A stretch of 64,000 bases of DNA from Emticicia sp040253585. Its GTDB lineage: Bacteria; Bacteroidota; Bacteroidia; Cytophagales; Spirosomataceae. The stretch covers positions 62,001 to 126,000 of the forward strand of contig NZ_JBELAU010000015.1 in the NCBI RefSeq assembly GCF_040253585.1, given 5' to 3'. The notes below the pieces were generated by a model that saw only the letters and a program-made list of their open reading frames with translations, made no database searches and had not been told where the DNA came from. Each line of letters begins with the position of its first letter. Position 1 is the first letter of the stretch. This document shows, one piece after another, positions 15,416 through 25,054 of this stretch. A program made the translations under genes and the position numbers.

Positions 15416-16105
15416 ATGTTTCAACAATTATTTAAAAAAGTGAATAACATTGTGGATAAAAATCCGACTTTGCCCACAATAAACAAGCCTGATACAATTA
15501 CTGCCAAGAAGATGGGAGAAATTTTACTCAAACATCTTCCTGCAACCACGGTTATGTATTGTTTTGAGTTGTGGAAAGAACAACCCTTTTCGTTTAAGAT
15601 TTCACGCACCCGAAGCAGTTGCTTTGGAAATTATATTTTTCGTGATGGGCAGCACAAGATTACCATCAATCACGACCTAAATTCTTATGCTTTTTTGGTG
15701 ACATACATTCATGAAATTGCTCACCAGCGAGCTTGGCTCAATAAAGGTCGAAAACGAATAGAACCCCACGGAAAAGAATGGAAAAAGAGTTTTCAAGATT
15801 TAATGCAGCCTTTGCTCAGCGAAGAGCATTTGCCTAAAAAACTGCTTTTACCTTTGAGTGCCTATATGCAAAATCCAGCGGCTTCTTCGGTGAGTTATGC
15901 ACCTTTGGCCGAAGCTTTGAGAAGTTTTGATGCGGGTGAACAAGTTGGTGTTTCTCTATCAGAATTAACTGATAACCAATGGTTTGAATTTCGTGGAACA
16001 GTTTTTCAAAAAATAGAAAAACGCCGTACGAGAGTGTTGTGTTTAGAAAAACAATCGAAACGTCGATATACAATTTTGGCATCGGCACTTGTCAATCCTC
16101 TGTGA
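15416..16105 (+). CDS. SprT-like zinc metalloprotease-fold protein
   Basis: A 229-residue protein with HEIAH (His99 and His103), the zincin HExxH motif, preceded by HDLNSYAFLVTYI and followed by PHGKEWKKSFQDLM, which carries the third ligand region of the SprT family. The C-terminal half (about 150-229) lacks a clear zinc ribbon but has an FRGTVFQKIEKRRTRVLCLEKQSKRRYTI segment that may replace it. Cytoplasmic. SprT/Spartan-fold proteins are linked to proteolysis of DNA-protein crosslinks in eukaryotes; the bacterial role is not settled. porU follows eight bases downstream. Confidence 0.8.
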   Translation: MFQQLFKKVNNIVDKNPTLPTINKPDTITAKKMGEILLKHLPATTVMYCFELWKEQPFSFKISRTRSSCFGNYIFRDGQHKITINHDLNSYAFLVTYIHEIAHQRAWLNKGRKRIEPHGKEWKKSFQDLMQPLLSEEHLPKKLLLPLSAYMQNPAASSVSYAPLAEALRSFDAGEQVGVSLSELTDNQWFEFRGTVFQKIEKRRTRVLCLEKQSKRRYTILASALVNPL

Positions 16106-16113
16106 GTTTTTGA

Positions 16114-19100
16114 ATGAACGAAGTATTAAAAAATATAAAAAATCGAGCATCTTTCCCGCCCCTCGACTTCGCTCGGGGAACGGGGAAAAGTATCGTATTT
16201 TCGTATTTTTCAAAACTTATTTTTCTACTGTTTTTCTCTGTTTTTTCTTACGCTCAATCATCTGTATTAGCCACTGGTGAATGGTATAAGATTGCCACCA
16301 CTCGCACGGGCGTACACAAAATTGATGCGACCTTTCTGAAAGATACAGGTATTGATATTACCAAACTAAACCCTCAAAATATCCGAATTTTTGGAAACGG
16401 TGGCGGAGTTTTACCGCAAGCAAACAACGCTCCTCGGGCAAAAGATTTAACCGAAAACTTTATTGAAATCGTAGGCGAAAGTGATGGTAAATTCGACGCT
16501 TCTGATTACATACTTTTTTATTCAGAAAGTCCACACAGAGTATTGTATAGTGCTAATAATCAACAATTTACTCACCAAAACAATCCGTATTCCGACACCA
16601 CTTTTGTTTTTCTAAATATCTCCGATACTAAGGGTTTACGCATTAAAAATCAAACTTTGGTGAATTCAACCAACAATATCAGAACTTTTGATGATTTCAC
16701 TTTCCACGAACTTGACCAAAAGAATGTGGTAAGTTTGGGCGGGCGAGATTTGGGCGGTTCGGGGCGTGAATGGTACGGTGAATCGTTTGGCCTAAGTCCA
16801 GATATAAGTTTTGATTTAAAGACCGAAGGAATCATTCCAAACTCAAGTATTAAACTCACTTCCGCCATTTTGGGGGCATCATTCACTGCAACAAAAGTCA
16901 GCCTAAAACTCAATGCCGACTCTCTCATCGGTGAGCAAAGCCTCCGAGCAATCGGCACAGGTACGTATGACATCAAGGGCAACGAAAGTTTTCAGACTTT
17001 TACAGCTATTTCCAACGGAAAAAGTACGCAAAAACTTACTTTTAGTTTCAATAAAAATAACCAAAGTTCGTCAGTAGCATATTTGAATTATTTTGAGGTA
17101 CAAACCAGACGAAAACTACAGTTTTATGAGCAACAAACACTCGTTCGTTCGATTGAAAGTCTCGGAAATAAAACTTCTAACTTCATCATTAGTCAAGCCA
17201 GCAATACACACAAAATTTGGGATGTAACGAATCCTCTTTTACCCGAAAATATTCTTTTCCAATTAAACAATTCAGAAGCCAGCTTCGGAGCAGAAACACA
17301 AAATAAACTCAAAACTTTCGTACTGTTCTCAAACAATAATCTACTCGAACCAAACTCTATTCAGAAAGTATACAATCAGAATCTTCAACAAACCCAAACA
17401 CCTGACTTACTAATACTTACCATCAAAAACTGGCATGAGCAAGCGGAACGTTTGGCCGCATTCCGCCGAACAAACGATGGTTTATCAGTTGCGGTAGTTG
17501 ATATTGAGCAAGTTTATAACGAGTTTTCATCGGGTAGCCCAGACCCTACCGCTATTAGAGATTTTGGGCGTTTTTTATGGCAAAAAAATCCAACAAAATT
17601 AAAATACCTTCTACTATTTGCCGATGCCAGTTTTGATTATAAAAATATTATACAATACGCTTCAATTGATACAAAATTACAGATTCCAACTTATGAAAGT
17701 CGAGAATCTTTGAACCCTGTAAACAGCTACGCATCAGACGATTATTTTGGATTTTTTGAAGATAACGAAGGCGAATGGGCCGAAAATAACGTAGGAAATC
17801 ATTCGATGGAAATCGGCGTTGGTCGTTTGCCCGTGAAGAGTATAGAAGAAGCAAAAAATGTGGTTGATAAGCTCATTTATTATGCCCGAACGCAACGAAC
17901 AGCAGGCAGTTGGCGACGAAAAATTAGCTTCGTGGCTGATGATGGTGATTTTAATATTCACCAACAAGATGCTGATGATATTTCGGAAGTAACCTTAAAA
18001 ACAACCAAAGACCTGATTATCAATAAAATATATTTAGATGCTTTCCCACAAATTGCTACGGCCAACGGAGCAATTTCGCCCGAAGTAAACAAAGCTTTGA
18101 ATAAAAGTGTCAATGAAGGGGCGTTGATAATTAACTATAGTGGACACGGTGGCACTGATGGCTGGACAGAAGAGAAAGTACTGACACGTGACCAAATTCA
18201 GTCTTGGCGAAATTTGAATAATATGCCATTGTTTCTCACAGCCACTTGTTCGTTTGGGCGTTTTGATGACCCTGGTAACGTTTCGGGTGCTGAAATGGCA
18301 ATGTTGAGTCCAAGAGGAGCGGCTATTGGTCTGCTCACTACTACTCGACCTGTTTATTCAAACACTAACTTTTTGTTAAACAATGCTTTCTATCAGGCAT
18401 TTGCACAAAAAAATACGAATCCGAATCTGCGACTGGGAGATATTTTCAGAATCACCAAGAATAACTCTTTGAGTGGTGTTTTCAATCGAAATTTTTCTCT
18501 CTTAGGCGATCCTTCCATGCAGCTTGCTTATCCAACGGATAAAGTTGTTTTGAGCAAAATCAATGGCAATACTCCTGAAAAGCAAATCATCAAGGCTCTA
18601 TCGAAAGTGAGTTTAGAAGGAGAAATTATTAATTCAGCAGATGGTTTGAAGAAAAACAACTTTAATGGAAAAATTCTCGTCTCTGTTTTTGATAAGCCTT
18701 CTGAGGTAAATACTCTTGGACAAAAAACTGAGAAATTTCGCTATAAAACTTACCGAAATCAGATTTTTGAAGGCTTGGTTGAAGTGAAAAATGGAGCATT
18801 TAAAGTAAACTTCGTAGTTCCTAAAGACATTAATTATCAGGTCGGTGCTGGGCGGGTAAATTTTTATGCAATTTCGGTTGATAGCACACTTGATGCTTCG
18901 GGAAGTTATAACGAATTGATGATTGGCAACAGCGAAATGAATATTTTAGGCGATATAAAAGCTCCCGAAATAGAGCTTTCAATTGATAAAAATAACATTC
19001 TCGAAGCCAAAATTTCGGATGAAAATGGGATTAATATTTCGCAAGCGGGTGTAGGTCATGAGATGATTCTCGTGTTAAATGATACGCTACAAATCATTGC

Positions 19101-19560
19101 AAATCAATACTTTACAAATAAGGATGACTATACGAAAGGAGTAATAAAATATAACTTTGGGAAATTGCCAGCGGGGCAATATACCGTTAGATTAAAAGTT
19201 TGGGATACCTATAATAATTCAGCCGAAGAAGCGTTAAAGTTTGTAGTAGAAGATGAACAATTAAAGATTTTAAGGGCGTACAACTATCCAAATCCTGTTG
19301 AAAGCAGTACCAGTTTCTATATTGAGCATAATGCTGAAAATCAAGATTTAACATTCACATTAACCATTTTTGATGGTACTGGAAAGCAAGTTTTTGAGCA
19401 AACCGAGACTTGTTATCTATGTGATAAATCGCTGAACCTTGGCATGAAAATTGAGCCTAAAAACTGGAAAACTGGCATATATTTCTACCGTATTTCTGTT
19501 GATTCTGTCTCCGAAAAAAGCATCTCATCATTTTCTGGCAAAATGGTTTTTTGGAAGTAA
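16114..19560 (+). CDS. porU: Type IX secretion system sortase PorU
   Basis: Outer-membrane-associated C25 (gingipain-family) peptidase that removes C-terminal sorting domains from type IX cargo and attaches them to surface lipopolysaccharide. The 1148-residue product has a signal peptide (hydrophobic core about 30-47, ending SYAQ), an N-terminal beta region, and the C25 catalytic domain with His678 in NYSGHGGTDGW and Cys712 in TATCSFGRF. Its own C-terminal sorting-type domain is YNYPNPVESSTSFYI to the end. The first 26 residues are unusual: 14 of them (13-26) are encoded by a G/C-rich palindrome-like sequence. porV follows 102 bases downstream. Confidence 0.93.
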   Translation: MNEVLKNIKNRASFPPLDFARGTGKSIVFSYFSKLIFLLFFSVFSYAQSSVLATGEWYKIATTRTGVHKIDATFLKDTGIDITKLNPQNIRIFGNGGGVLPQANNAPRAKDLTENFIEIVGESDGKFDASDYILFYSESPHRVLYSANNQQFTHQNNPYSDTTFVFLNISDTKGLRIKNQTLVNSTNNIRTFDDFTFHELDQKNVVSLGGRDLGGSGREWYGESFGLSPDISFDLKTEGIIPNSSIKLTSAILGASFTATKVSLKLNADSLIGEQSLRAIGTGTYDIKGNESFQTFTAISNGKSTQKLTFSFNKNNQSSSVAYLNYFEVQTRRKLQFYEQQTLVRSIESLGNKTSNFIISQASNTHKIWDVTNPLLPENILFQLNNSEASFGAETQNKLKTFVLFSNNNLLEPNSIQKVYNQNLQQTQTPDLLILTIKNWHEQAERLAAFRRTNDGLSVAVVDIEQVYNEFSSGSPDPTAIRDFGRFLWQKNPTKLKYLLLFADASFDYKNIIQYASIDTKLQIPTYESRESLNPVNSYASDDYFGFFEDNEGEWAENNVGNHSMEIGVGRLPVKSIEEAKNVVDKLIYYARTQRTAGSWRRKISFVADDGDFNIHQQDADDISEVTLKTTKDLIINKIYLDAFPQIATANGAISPEVNKALNKSVNEGALIINYSGHGGTDGWTEEKVLTRDQIQSWRNLNNMPLFLTATCSFGRFDDPGNVSGAEMAMLSPRGAAIGLLTTTRPVYSNTNFLLNNAFYQAFAQKNTNPNLRLGDIFRITKNNSLSGVFNRNFSLLGDPSMQLAYPTDKVVLSKINGNTPEKQIIKALSKVSLEGEIINSADGLKKNNFNGKILVSVFDKPSEVNTLGQKTEKFRYKTYRNQIFEGLVEVKNGAFKVNFVVPKDINYQVGAGRVNFYAISVDSTLDASGSYNELMIGNSEMNILGDIKAPEIELSIDKNNILEAKISDENGINISQAGVGHEMILVLNDTLQIIANQYFTNKDDYTKGVIKYNFGKLPAGQYTVRLKVWDTYNNSAEEALKFVVEDEQLKILRAYNYPNPVESSTSFYIEHNAENQDLTFTLTIFDGTGKQVFEQTETCYLCDKSLNLGMKIEPKNWKTGIYFYRISVDSVSEKSISSFSGKMVFWK
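16151..16190. repeat. G/C-rich repeat-like element inside the porU 5' end
   Basis: CTTTCCCGCCCCTCG and CGGGGAACGGGGAAAAG form imperfect arms around ACTTCGCT. The CCTCGACTTCGCTCGG core resembles palindromic elements scattered between genes in Bacteroidota, and differs sharply in composition from the flanking AT-rich porU sequence. Confidence 0.5.
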
Positions 19561-19582
19561 TCAAGAAAATAAGTTATATTTG
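19550..19582 (+). promoter_or_regulatory. Promoter of porV
   Basis: TTTG (19550-19553), 21 bases, TATATTTG (19575-19582): both Bacteroidota consensus boxes at proper spacing. The -33 box overlaps the last codons of porU. The leader to the ATG at 19663 contains a small hairpin, TACCCT/AGGGTA at 19626-19643. porV can therefore be expressed apart from porU. Confidence 0.7.
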
Positions 19583-19662
19583 AACTTGTAAAACTAAAGA
19601 CTTAAATATATTCTGAACCGATAAGTACCCTTTGTGTAGGGTAGAATATTAAAAAATCTCAC

Positions 19663-20838
19663 ATGAAACGCAAATTAGTAGCCGCTTTGGCAAGTGTAGC
19701 TTTAATAAATTCTTTGACCATTCAGGCACAAGAAAAAAGACCCCTAAATCCATCTGTTCCGTTTCTAACAATCTCTCCAGATTCAAGAGCAGCAGCAATG
19801 GGCGATGCGGGTGTAGCTTCTTCACCAGATGCAAACTCAATCTTTTGGAATACTGCGAAATTAACATTTATCGATAAAAGTATTGGTGCTACGGTTTCTT
19901 ACACACCTTGGTTACGTGATTTGGTTGATGATATGGGTTTAATCAATGCGGGTATGTTTAAGAAAATTGATAAAAACTCGGCATTTGGAGTTTCAATGAC
20001 CTACTTTAATCAAGGAGAGATTCAGTTTACAACCGCAACAGGACAACCAAACGGAACTTTCCAATCGAGAGATATGAATATAACGGCTGGATATTCTCGT
20101 AAGATTGGCAGGGATTTCTCGACTGGTATCAATATTAAGTATATTCACTCGAACTTGATTGGAGCTCAAGTTGTAAATGGAATTTCGAGTAAACCAGCCA
20201 ATAACGTAGCAGGTGATTTATCGTTTTTCTACACAAACGAAAAACCAAGTGCAAAAAACAAAGACCGAGGCACTCGATATTCAGCAGGTGCAGTTATTTC
20301 AAACATTGGTGGTAAAATTAATTATGGCCGAGGTACTTTTTATATTCCTACAAACCTAAAAGTCGGTGGTGCTATCAACTTTAAAATTGATGCTCACAAC
20401 CAATTCAACTTCTTACTTGATGCTAATAAATTATTAATTCCAACCCCTCCGCTTTGGAATAATGGTGTTATCGTAAAAGGGAAAGATCCTGAAACAACAG
20501 GTGTAATTTCTGGTATTTTTGGTTCGTTTTCTGATGCACCAGATGGTTTCCAAGAAGAAATAAGAGAGGTTACTTTATCAACTGGTGTCGAGTATTGGTA
20601 CAATAACTTTTTTGCTCTTCGTGGTGGTTATTTTATGGAAAGTAATGCGAAAGGCGGCCGCAAGTACGTAACAACTGGTTTAGGATTTAAAATTAACAAT
20701 TATAATCTTGATTTGGCTTATTTAGTACCAACATCACAAGGTAGCCCACTTTCTAATACTTGGAGAATTACCTTAATTTTTGATTTAGATGCTAAGAAAG
20801 TAAGTAATCCAACGGAAGTTCCGACTGAGAATCAGTAA
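19663..20838 (+). CDS. porV: Type IX secretion outer-membrane protein PorV
   Basis: Outer-membrane beta-barrel that takes folded cargo from the type IX translocon and presents it to PorU. The 391-residue product has a signal peptide ending TIQAQ and the signature PFLTISPDSRAAAMGDAGVASSPDANSIFWNTAKL of the PorV/FadL-like family. Amphipathic strands follow, ending in WRITLIFDLD with a short polar tail. Adjacency to porU is the arrangement seen in Porphyromonas and Flavobacterium. A strong terminator follows. Confidence 0.95.
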   Translation: MKRKLVAALASVALINSLTIQAQEKRPLNPSVPFLTISPDSRAAAMGDAGVASSPDANSIFWNTAKLTFIDKSIGATVSYTPWLRDLVDDMGLINAGMFKKIDKNSAFGVSMTYFNQGEIQFTTATGQPNGTFQSRDMNITAGYSRKIGRDFSTGINIKYIHSNLIGAQVVNGISSKPANNVAGDLSFFYTNEKPSAKNKDRGTRYSAGAVISNIGGKINYGRGTFYIPTNLKVGGAINFKIDAHNQFNFLLDANKLLIPTPPLWNNGVIVKGKDPETTGVISGIFGSFSDAPDGFQEEIREVTLSTGVEYWYNNFFALRGGYFMESNAKGGRKYVTTGLGFKINNYNLDLAYLVPTSQGSPLSNTWRITLIFDLDAKKVSNPTEVPTENQ

Positions 20839-20880
20839 TAGATATTTGAAATTAGTTATTGGTTAACTGGTTTCTCTAAC

Positions 20881-20916
20881 AAAAAAGCTCAATGATTGAT
20901 TTCATTGAGCTTTTTT
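20881..20916 (+). terminator. Terminator after porV
   Basis: AAAAAAGCTCAATGA pairs with TCATTGAGCTTTTTT around a 6-base loop. It ends the porU-porV unit and, being symmetric with A and T tracts, may also stop reverse transcripts from the S41 peptidase gene. Confidence 0.88.
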
Positions 20917-21000
20917 GTTGCATTTTCCATTCATTTATTAAAAAACTTACACATTTATTTTTAATTAATCGAATATTTTCCCATACCTAAAAACACTACT

Positions 21001-21029
21001 GTGGACTTGTCGACTATCAACCGTATAGT
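21001..21029. repeat. Degenerate short repeat after the S41 peptidase gene
   Basis: GTGGACTTGTCGACTATC and the following ACCGTATAGT resemble the 14-base units at 15379-15410 (GGAC, TCGACTAT and ACCGT shared in the same order). It ends three bases before the S41 stop codon at 21032. Confidence 0.4.
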
Positions 21030-21031
21030 AT

Positions 21032-22492
21032 CTACTGCAATTTCTTTAAGTGATTTCTTACAAATTCTACCCAATCTGTTTCAGCTTCTGTAATTTTTAC
21101 ATCAGGGGTAATACCTACATTATCAATCGGTTTTTGTGGCAAACGATGGCTTTTTGCCAAAGAGAAAGCCACTCTCCAACCATAACACGGCAATCCCCAA
21201 TCACGGACTTCAATATAATCGGCTAATCCTTTTGTATTTTCACCAAAAACTATCGTTTTTGGACTTTGTTTCGCCTCAAAAATAAATTGCTCGGCAGTAC
21301 TTGCAGTATTTTTATTGACCAATAGAGCTACTTTTTTAGTCGTAATTGAAGGGTTTGATACCGAAAACTCTTTGTCTGGACCTGTAACAAATTTTCCTTT
21401 ATTAGCTTCCATTTTTTGCAAAACTGTCTGCAATTTGGGAGCAAGACGTTCCTTATAAATCGGAAAGTCTTCGATAGCTTCTAATTCGTGTTTAATCGAA
21501 ATAATATTTTCGTCAGTCGCTCTAAAAACCCCACCTTTTCTCACGATTGGAGCAGTACCTATGTACGGAAAAAGAGGCGTAAAAGCAGCATCATCGCCAC
21601 CTGGATTATTACGAATATCAATAATTAAATTAGCTGAAGTCTTTAAAATTTCTTCATTTTTCTGCACTAACTCTTGGACAAATTCTGGTGCATTTGGTAA
21701 AGTAAAAGGAGGAAGAACAATAAGAGCAGTTTCTGCATCTAACTTTTCGATACGATAGTCGGCTATTTTGTGCAGTAGGTCATCATTATTTACTTCTTCT
21801 TTTGGAATTGGAAATAGCTTATTGAATTTATAGATATTTTCAATCACCAAGAAATTTTTCACTTCACGAGTAAAATTCTTTTCACTCGAAAAATCAGCGT
21901 AATAGTATGTTGTGATATATTTCTGAGGAGCAATTTGAAGCATTTCAAACTTTGCTTTTCCTGCTTTCCAAGCGGCATTTCGGTCGTTTAGAAGAAAGCC
22001 GACAAATAACTTTGGATTATTTTTATCTTTTACGACCCCCAATTTATAAGCTTTATCATCACTTTCCCAGATCCCCTCAACTGATTGTAGTTTATCGTTA
22101 TTTTGTTTCAAATATTCTGTAAAACTGACCTCATTAAATGAAAGTTGAGTAACCTTTGCAGCTCTGGCGGCAACTACTCCTGGAGCATCTTCTATGCTAT
22201 AAGGAGTAATCGGGGTAACAAAAAGGTGTCCGTCTTTGAAGAAATCGAACCATTTCTTAATGTGAAAATAACACTCTTTTTCATCTGTAATACCCTGAGC
22301 CTTAGTTTTAATTTCTTGAGTCAGTTTTTCAAACTCTGTCTGGTTTTTGGCGGTAATTTTATCGTCCCAACCTGCGTAATTATCTTTGATTTTTTGATAG
22401 GCAAAATCAAAATTTTGCGAGCATTTACACTCTTGTTGAGAAAAGCCTAACTGACTAATCATCAAGCTGATAGCTAAAAAATATGTTTTCAT
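21032..22492 (-). CDS. Exported S41-family (tail-specific) peptidase
   Basis: A 486-residue protein starting at an ATG at 22492 with a signal peptide ending LGFSQ. An N-terminal helical region (CKCSQNFDFAYQKIKDNYAGW) and a central region of about 150 residues precede the S41 core. That core includes NLIIDIRNNPGGDD and the nucleophile Ser in NKNTASTAEQF, with KQSPKTIVFGENTKG after it. A recognisable PDZ domain is not evident. Likely a periplasmic peptidase of unknown substrate. An in-frame ATG at 22525 would add eleven residues before the signal peptide and was not used. Confidence 0.82.
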   Translation of the reverse strand: MKTYFLAISLMISQLGFSQQECKCSQNFDFAYQKIKDNYAGWDDKITAKNQTEFEKLTQEIKTKAQGITDEKECYFHIKKWFDFFKDGHLFVTPITPYSIEDAPGVVAARAAKVTQLSFNEVSFTEYLKQNNDKLQSVEGIWESDDKAYKLGVVKDKNNPKLFVGFLLNDRNAAWKAGKAKFEMLQIAPQKYITTYYYADFSSEKNFTREVKNFLVIENIYKFNKLFPIPKEEVNNDDLLHKIADYRIEKLDAETALIVLPPFTLPNAPEFVQELVQKNEEILKTSANLIIDIRNNPGGDDAAFTPLFPYIGTAPIVRKGGVFRATDENIISIKHELEAIEDFPIYKERLAPKLQTVLQKMEANKGKFVTGPDKEFSVSNPSITTKKVALLVNKNTASTAEQFIFEAKQSPKTIVFGENTKGLADYIEVRDWGLPCYGWRVAFSLAKSHRLPQKPIDNVGITPDVKITEAETDWVEFVRNHLKKLQ

Positions 22493-22563
22493 TTCTGGGT
22501 TTGCGATTTCCCTAAAAACTACCAAATTTCATGCCTAAGCCTATATTTTATTGCGAAAAAAAC

Positions 22564-22600
22564 AAACGAGCCATATCTTTTATGTAGATATGGCTCGTTT
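22564..22600 (-). terminator. Terminator after the FAH-family gene
   Basis: A perfect 14-bp stem (AAACGAGCCATATC and complement) around 9 bases, between the FAH-family gene ending at 22619 and the S41 gene starting at 22492. The reverse-strand side runs into TTTGTTTTTTTCG. Confidence 0.82.
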
Positions 22601-22618
22601 AAGCACTTTTCTTGAAAA

Positions 22619-23473
22619 TTACTGATAGGCTACGGCCGTTTGTTTTTGTATTCCGAGGTTATCAATACCCAACTCAACAACATCACCTGCCACTAAGTAT
22701 CGCTGTGGTTTTAAGCCAAGACCCACACCTGCTGGCGTTCCAGTAGAAATCACATCGCCTGGAAGAAGCGTCATAAATTGGCTTAGATAGCTCAAAATAG
22801 TTGGAATATCAAAAATCATATCGTCAGTGTTTGAGTCTTGAAGCATTTCACCATTGAGCGAAAGCCATAAACGCAAATCATGCGGATTAGGAATCTCGTC
22901 GGCAGTTGCCATGAATGGCCCAAGCGGAGCGAATGTATCGCAGCTTTTGCCTTTTACCCATTGGCCGCCACGCTCCAACTGAAACTCACGCTCGCTATAA
23001 TCATTGTGCAAGCAGTAGCCCGCAATGTAGCTCATGGCTTCTTCTTTTTCTACATAGCTTGCTTTTTTGCCAATTACAAAGGCGAGTTCAACCTCCCAGT
23101 CGGTTTTTACTGAGTTTTTAGGAATAATCACATCATCGTTTGGCCCACAAAGAGCAGTTGTGGCTTTGAAAAACACCACTGGCTCAGTTGGCACAGCCAT
23201 GCCAGACTCAGCAGCGTGCTTAGCATAATTAAGACCAATACAAATGATTTTTGATGGGCGTGCGATACAAGAAGCCAATCGTACGTCATCGCCCACAACT
23301 GGGCAATTATCGGCGTTTGATTCAAGCCAATTGTTTAGTCTCGAAATTCCTTCAGACATAAAGAAATTTTCGTTGTAGTCTTCGCCAAATGCCGATACAT
23401 CAATTTTTTTACCATCGGAGAGAATCACCCCTGTTTTTTCGTTGGTTGGTTCGCCAAAGCGGAATAGTTTCAT
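22619..23473 (-). CDS. Fumarylacetoacetate hydrolase family protein
   Basis: A 284-residue protein with the FAH fold: PSKIICIGLNYAKHAAE, PVVFFKATTALCGP, DWEVELAFVIGKKA (metal-ligand Glu residues), AGYCLHNDYSEREFQ, KGKSCDTFAPLGPF and GDVISTGTPAGVGLG. The family cleaves or hydrates beta-diketo acids with a bound divalent metal. This subgroup includes 2,4-diketo-3-deoxy-L-fuconate hydrolases and acylpyruvases, but no sugar-acid pathway genes are nearby, so the substrate is open. Cytoplasmic. The GH3-family gene lies 54 bases upstream. Confidence 0.87.
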   Translation of the reverse strand: MKLFRFGEPTNEKTGVILSDGKKIDVSAFGEDYNENFFMSEGISRLNNWLESNADNCPVVGDDVRLASCIARPSKIICIGLNYAKHAAESGMAVPTEPVVFFKATTALCGPNDDVIIPKNSVKTDWEVELAFVIGKKASYVEKEEAMSYIAGYCLHNDYSEREFQLERGGQWVKGKSCDTFAPLGPFMATADEIPNPHDLRLWLSLNGEMLQDSNTDDMIFDIPTILSYLSQFMTLLPGDVISTGTPAGVGLGLKPQRYLVAGDVVELGIDNLGIQKQTAVAYQ

Positions 23474-23503
23474 AAGCCCCTAACCCCTAAAGGGGGATTT
23501 TTA
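23474..23503. repeat. Short CCCCTAA/AGGGGG palindromic element
   Basis: The sequence CCCCTAACCCCTAAAGGGGG lies directly upstream of the FAH-family start codon. It resembles the element around 53701, again a G/C block unlike its surroundings. Confidence 0.45.
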
Positions 23504-23527
23504 TTTCGATTTAAACTAATAATTATT

Positions 23528-25054
23528 TCATGCTAATTCTCTGACCATTAGCAATATATCATCGAGGTATTCTCTCGAATTGCTTAGTCTTGGTACTTTA
23601 TTTTGTCCGCCCAGTTTTCCTCGTTTCGACATCCATTGATAGAAAGTACCGTTTTCTACAAAATGTACTTTTGGTAATAGTAAAGCCATATCTTTATAGC
23701 GTTTGGCATCATAATCAGAGTTTACTTTTCGGAGCGAATTATCAAGAGTTTCGATAAATAGTGCTTCGTTTTCAGGTTTTTTAGAACACTCAATTATCCA
23801 TTCGTGGCAACCTTTACTGCCATCGCCCATGTAAACTGGCCCCGCTGTATAATCTGCTATTGTAGCACTGGCAGCTGCACAGGCTTCGGTGATGGCCATA
23901 TCTGCATTTTCTATAACAACTTCTTCGCCAAAAGCATTGATAAAGTGTTTAGTTCGGCCACTAACTTTGATTCTATATGGGTTGATTGATGTGAACTTTA
24001 CAGTATCACCAATTTTATATCGCCAAAGCCCTGCGTTTGTCGAGATTACGAGGGCATAGTTTTTATCCAATTCTACCTCTTCAAGGGTTAATGTTTTAGG
24101 TTGTTCTTTGTCCCATTCTTCCATCGGAATAAATTCATAGAACACACCGTAATCAAGCATGAGTAGCATTTCTCCTACCCTACTAAGCTCATCCTGAATT
24201 GCAAAAAAGCCTTCTGAGGCGTTGTATGTTTCGAGATAAGTAACTTGGTCAGATGGAAAAAGTTTTGTTCGGAAAAGGTCTCTATAAGGCTGAAAAGCCA
24301 CAGCTCCGTGAACAAACACCTCAAAGTTTGGCCAAATTTCCAGTATATTCTTTTTGCCTGTTCGTTCGAGAATATTTTCGAGCAGAACGACCGTCCAGGT
24401 CGGTACGCCCAAAATACTGGTTACATTTTCTTGGGTGCAAATCTGAATCATTTGCTCCATTTTTTCCTCCCAATTATCAAGCAATGCTACTTCGCTTGGG
24501 GGCGTGCGAATAAAGTCAGCCCATGCTGGAAGATTTTTTGTAATTACTGCCGAAATATCCCCTGCTTGCGTATTAGCATTGAATGGATTTGGGTGGAGTG
24601 TTCCGCCAATTGACAAGCCTTTTCCTTCGTATAATTTGGCATCTGGACGATTATTGAGGTAGAGCGTCATCATATCTTTACCACCTCGGTAATGACAGTC
24701 TTCGAGCGACTCTTCTGAAACAGGAATAAATTTGCTGCGTGAGTTTGTTGTACCAGAAGATTTTGAAAACCACTTAATTTCTGACGCCCAAAGTACATTT
24801 TGTTCGCCTTTCAGCACACGTTCGATATAAGGGTATAGTTCTTCGTAGGTCGAGATTGGCACTCTCTCCTGAAAATCTTTGATAGTATCTATGCTGCTAT
24901 AATCGTATTTTAGCCCCCACTCTGTATATCGAGCATTTTCGATAAGATCGTGGAAAATACGATGCTGGGTGTCAATCGGGTTTCGCAAAAATTGCTCAAT
25001 GCGGTCGATTCGACGTTTAAGAAAAAAACTAAGTATGTCGTTAAGCATGCTCAT
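23528..25054 (-). CDS. GH3 auxin-responsive-promoter family acyl-amide synthetase-like protein
   Basis: A 508-residue protein of the GH3 family, related to adenylating acyl-acid-amide ligases of plants. Visible features: ATP-binding SSGTTNSRSKFIPV near residue 100, the YNASEGFFAIQ motif, NAGLWRYKIGDTVKF, and the hinge SGRTKHFINAFGEEV. The length fits a complete bacterial GH3 protein. In bacteria its substrate is generally unknown. Two ATGs (25054 and 25048) begin SMLNDIL/MLNDIL; either is possible. The frame extends to 25075, but the added residues look unconserved. It lies upstream of the FAH-family gene and may share its transcript. Confidence 0.85.
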   Translation of the reverse strand: MSMLNDILSFFLKRRIDRIEQFLRNPIDTQHRIFHDLIENARYTEWGLKYDYSSIDTIKDFQERVPISTYEELYPYIERVLKGEQNVLWASEIKWFSKSSGTTNSRSKFIPVSEESLEDCHYRGGKDMMTLYLNNRPDAKLYEGKGLSIGGTLHPNPFNANTQAGDISAVITKNLPAWADFIRTPPSEVALLDNWEEKMEQMIQICTQENVTSILGVPTWTVVLLENILERTGKKNILEIWPNFEVFVHGAVAFQPYRDLFRTKLFPSDQVTYLETYNASEGFFAIQDELSRVGEMLLMLDYGVFYEFIPMEEWDKEQPKTLTLEEVELDKNYALVISTNAGLWRYKIGDTVKFTSINPYRIKVSGRTKHFINAFGEEVVIENADMAITEACAAASATIADYTAGPVYMGDGSKGCHEWIIECSKKPENEALFIETLDNSLRKVNSDYDAKRYKDMALLLPKVHFVENGTFYQWMSKRGKLGGQNKVPRLSNSREYLDDILLMVRELA

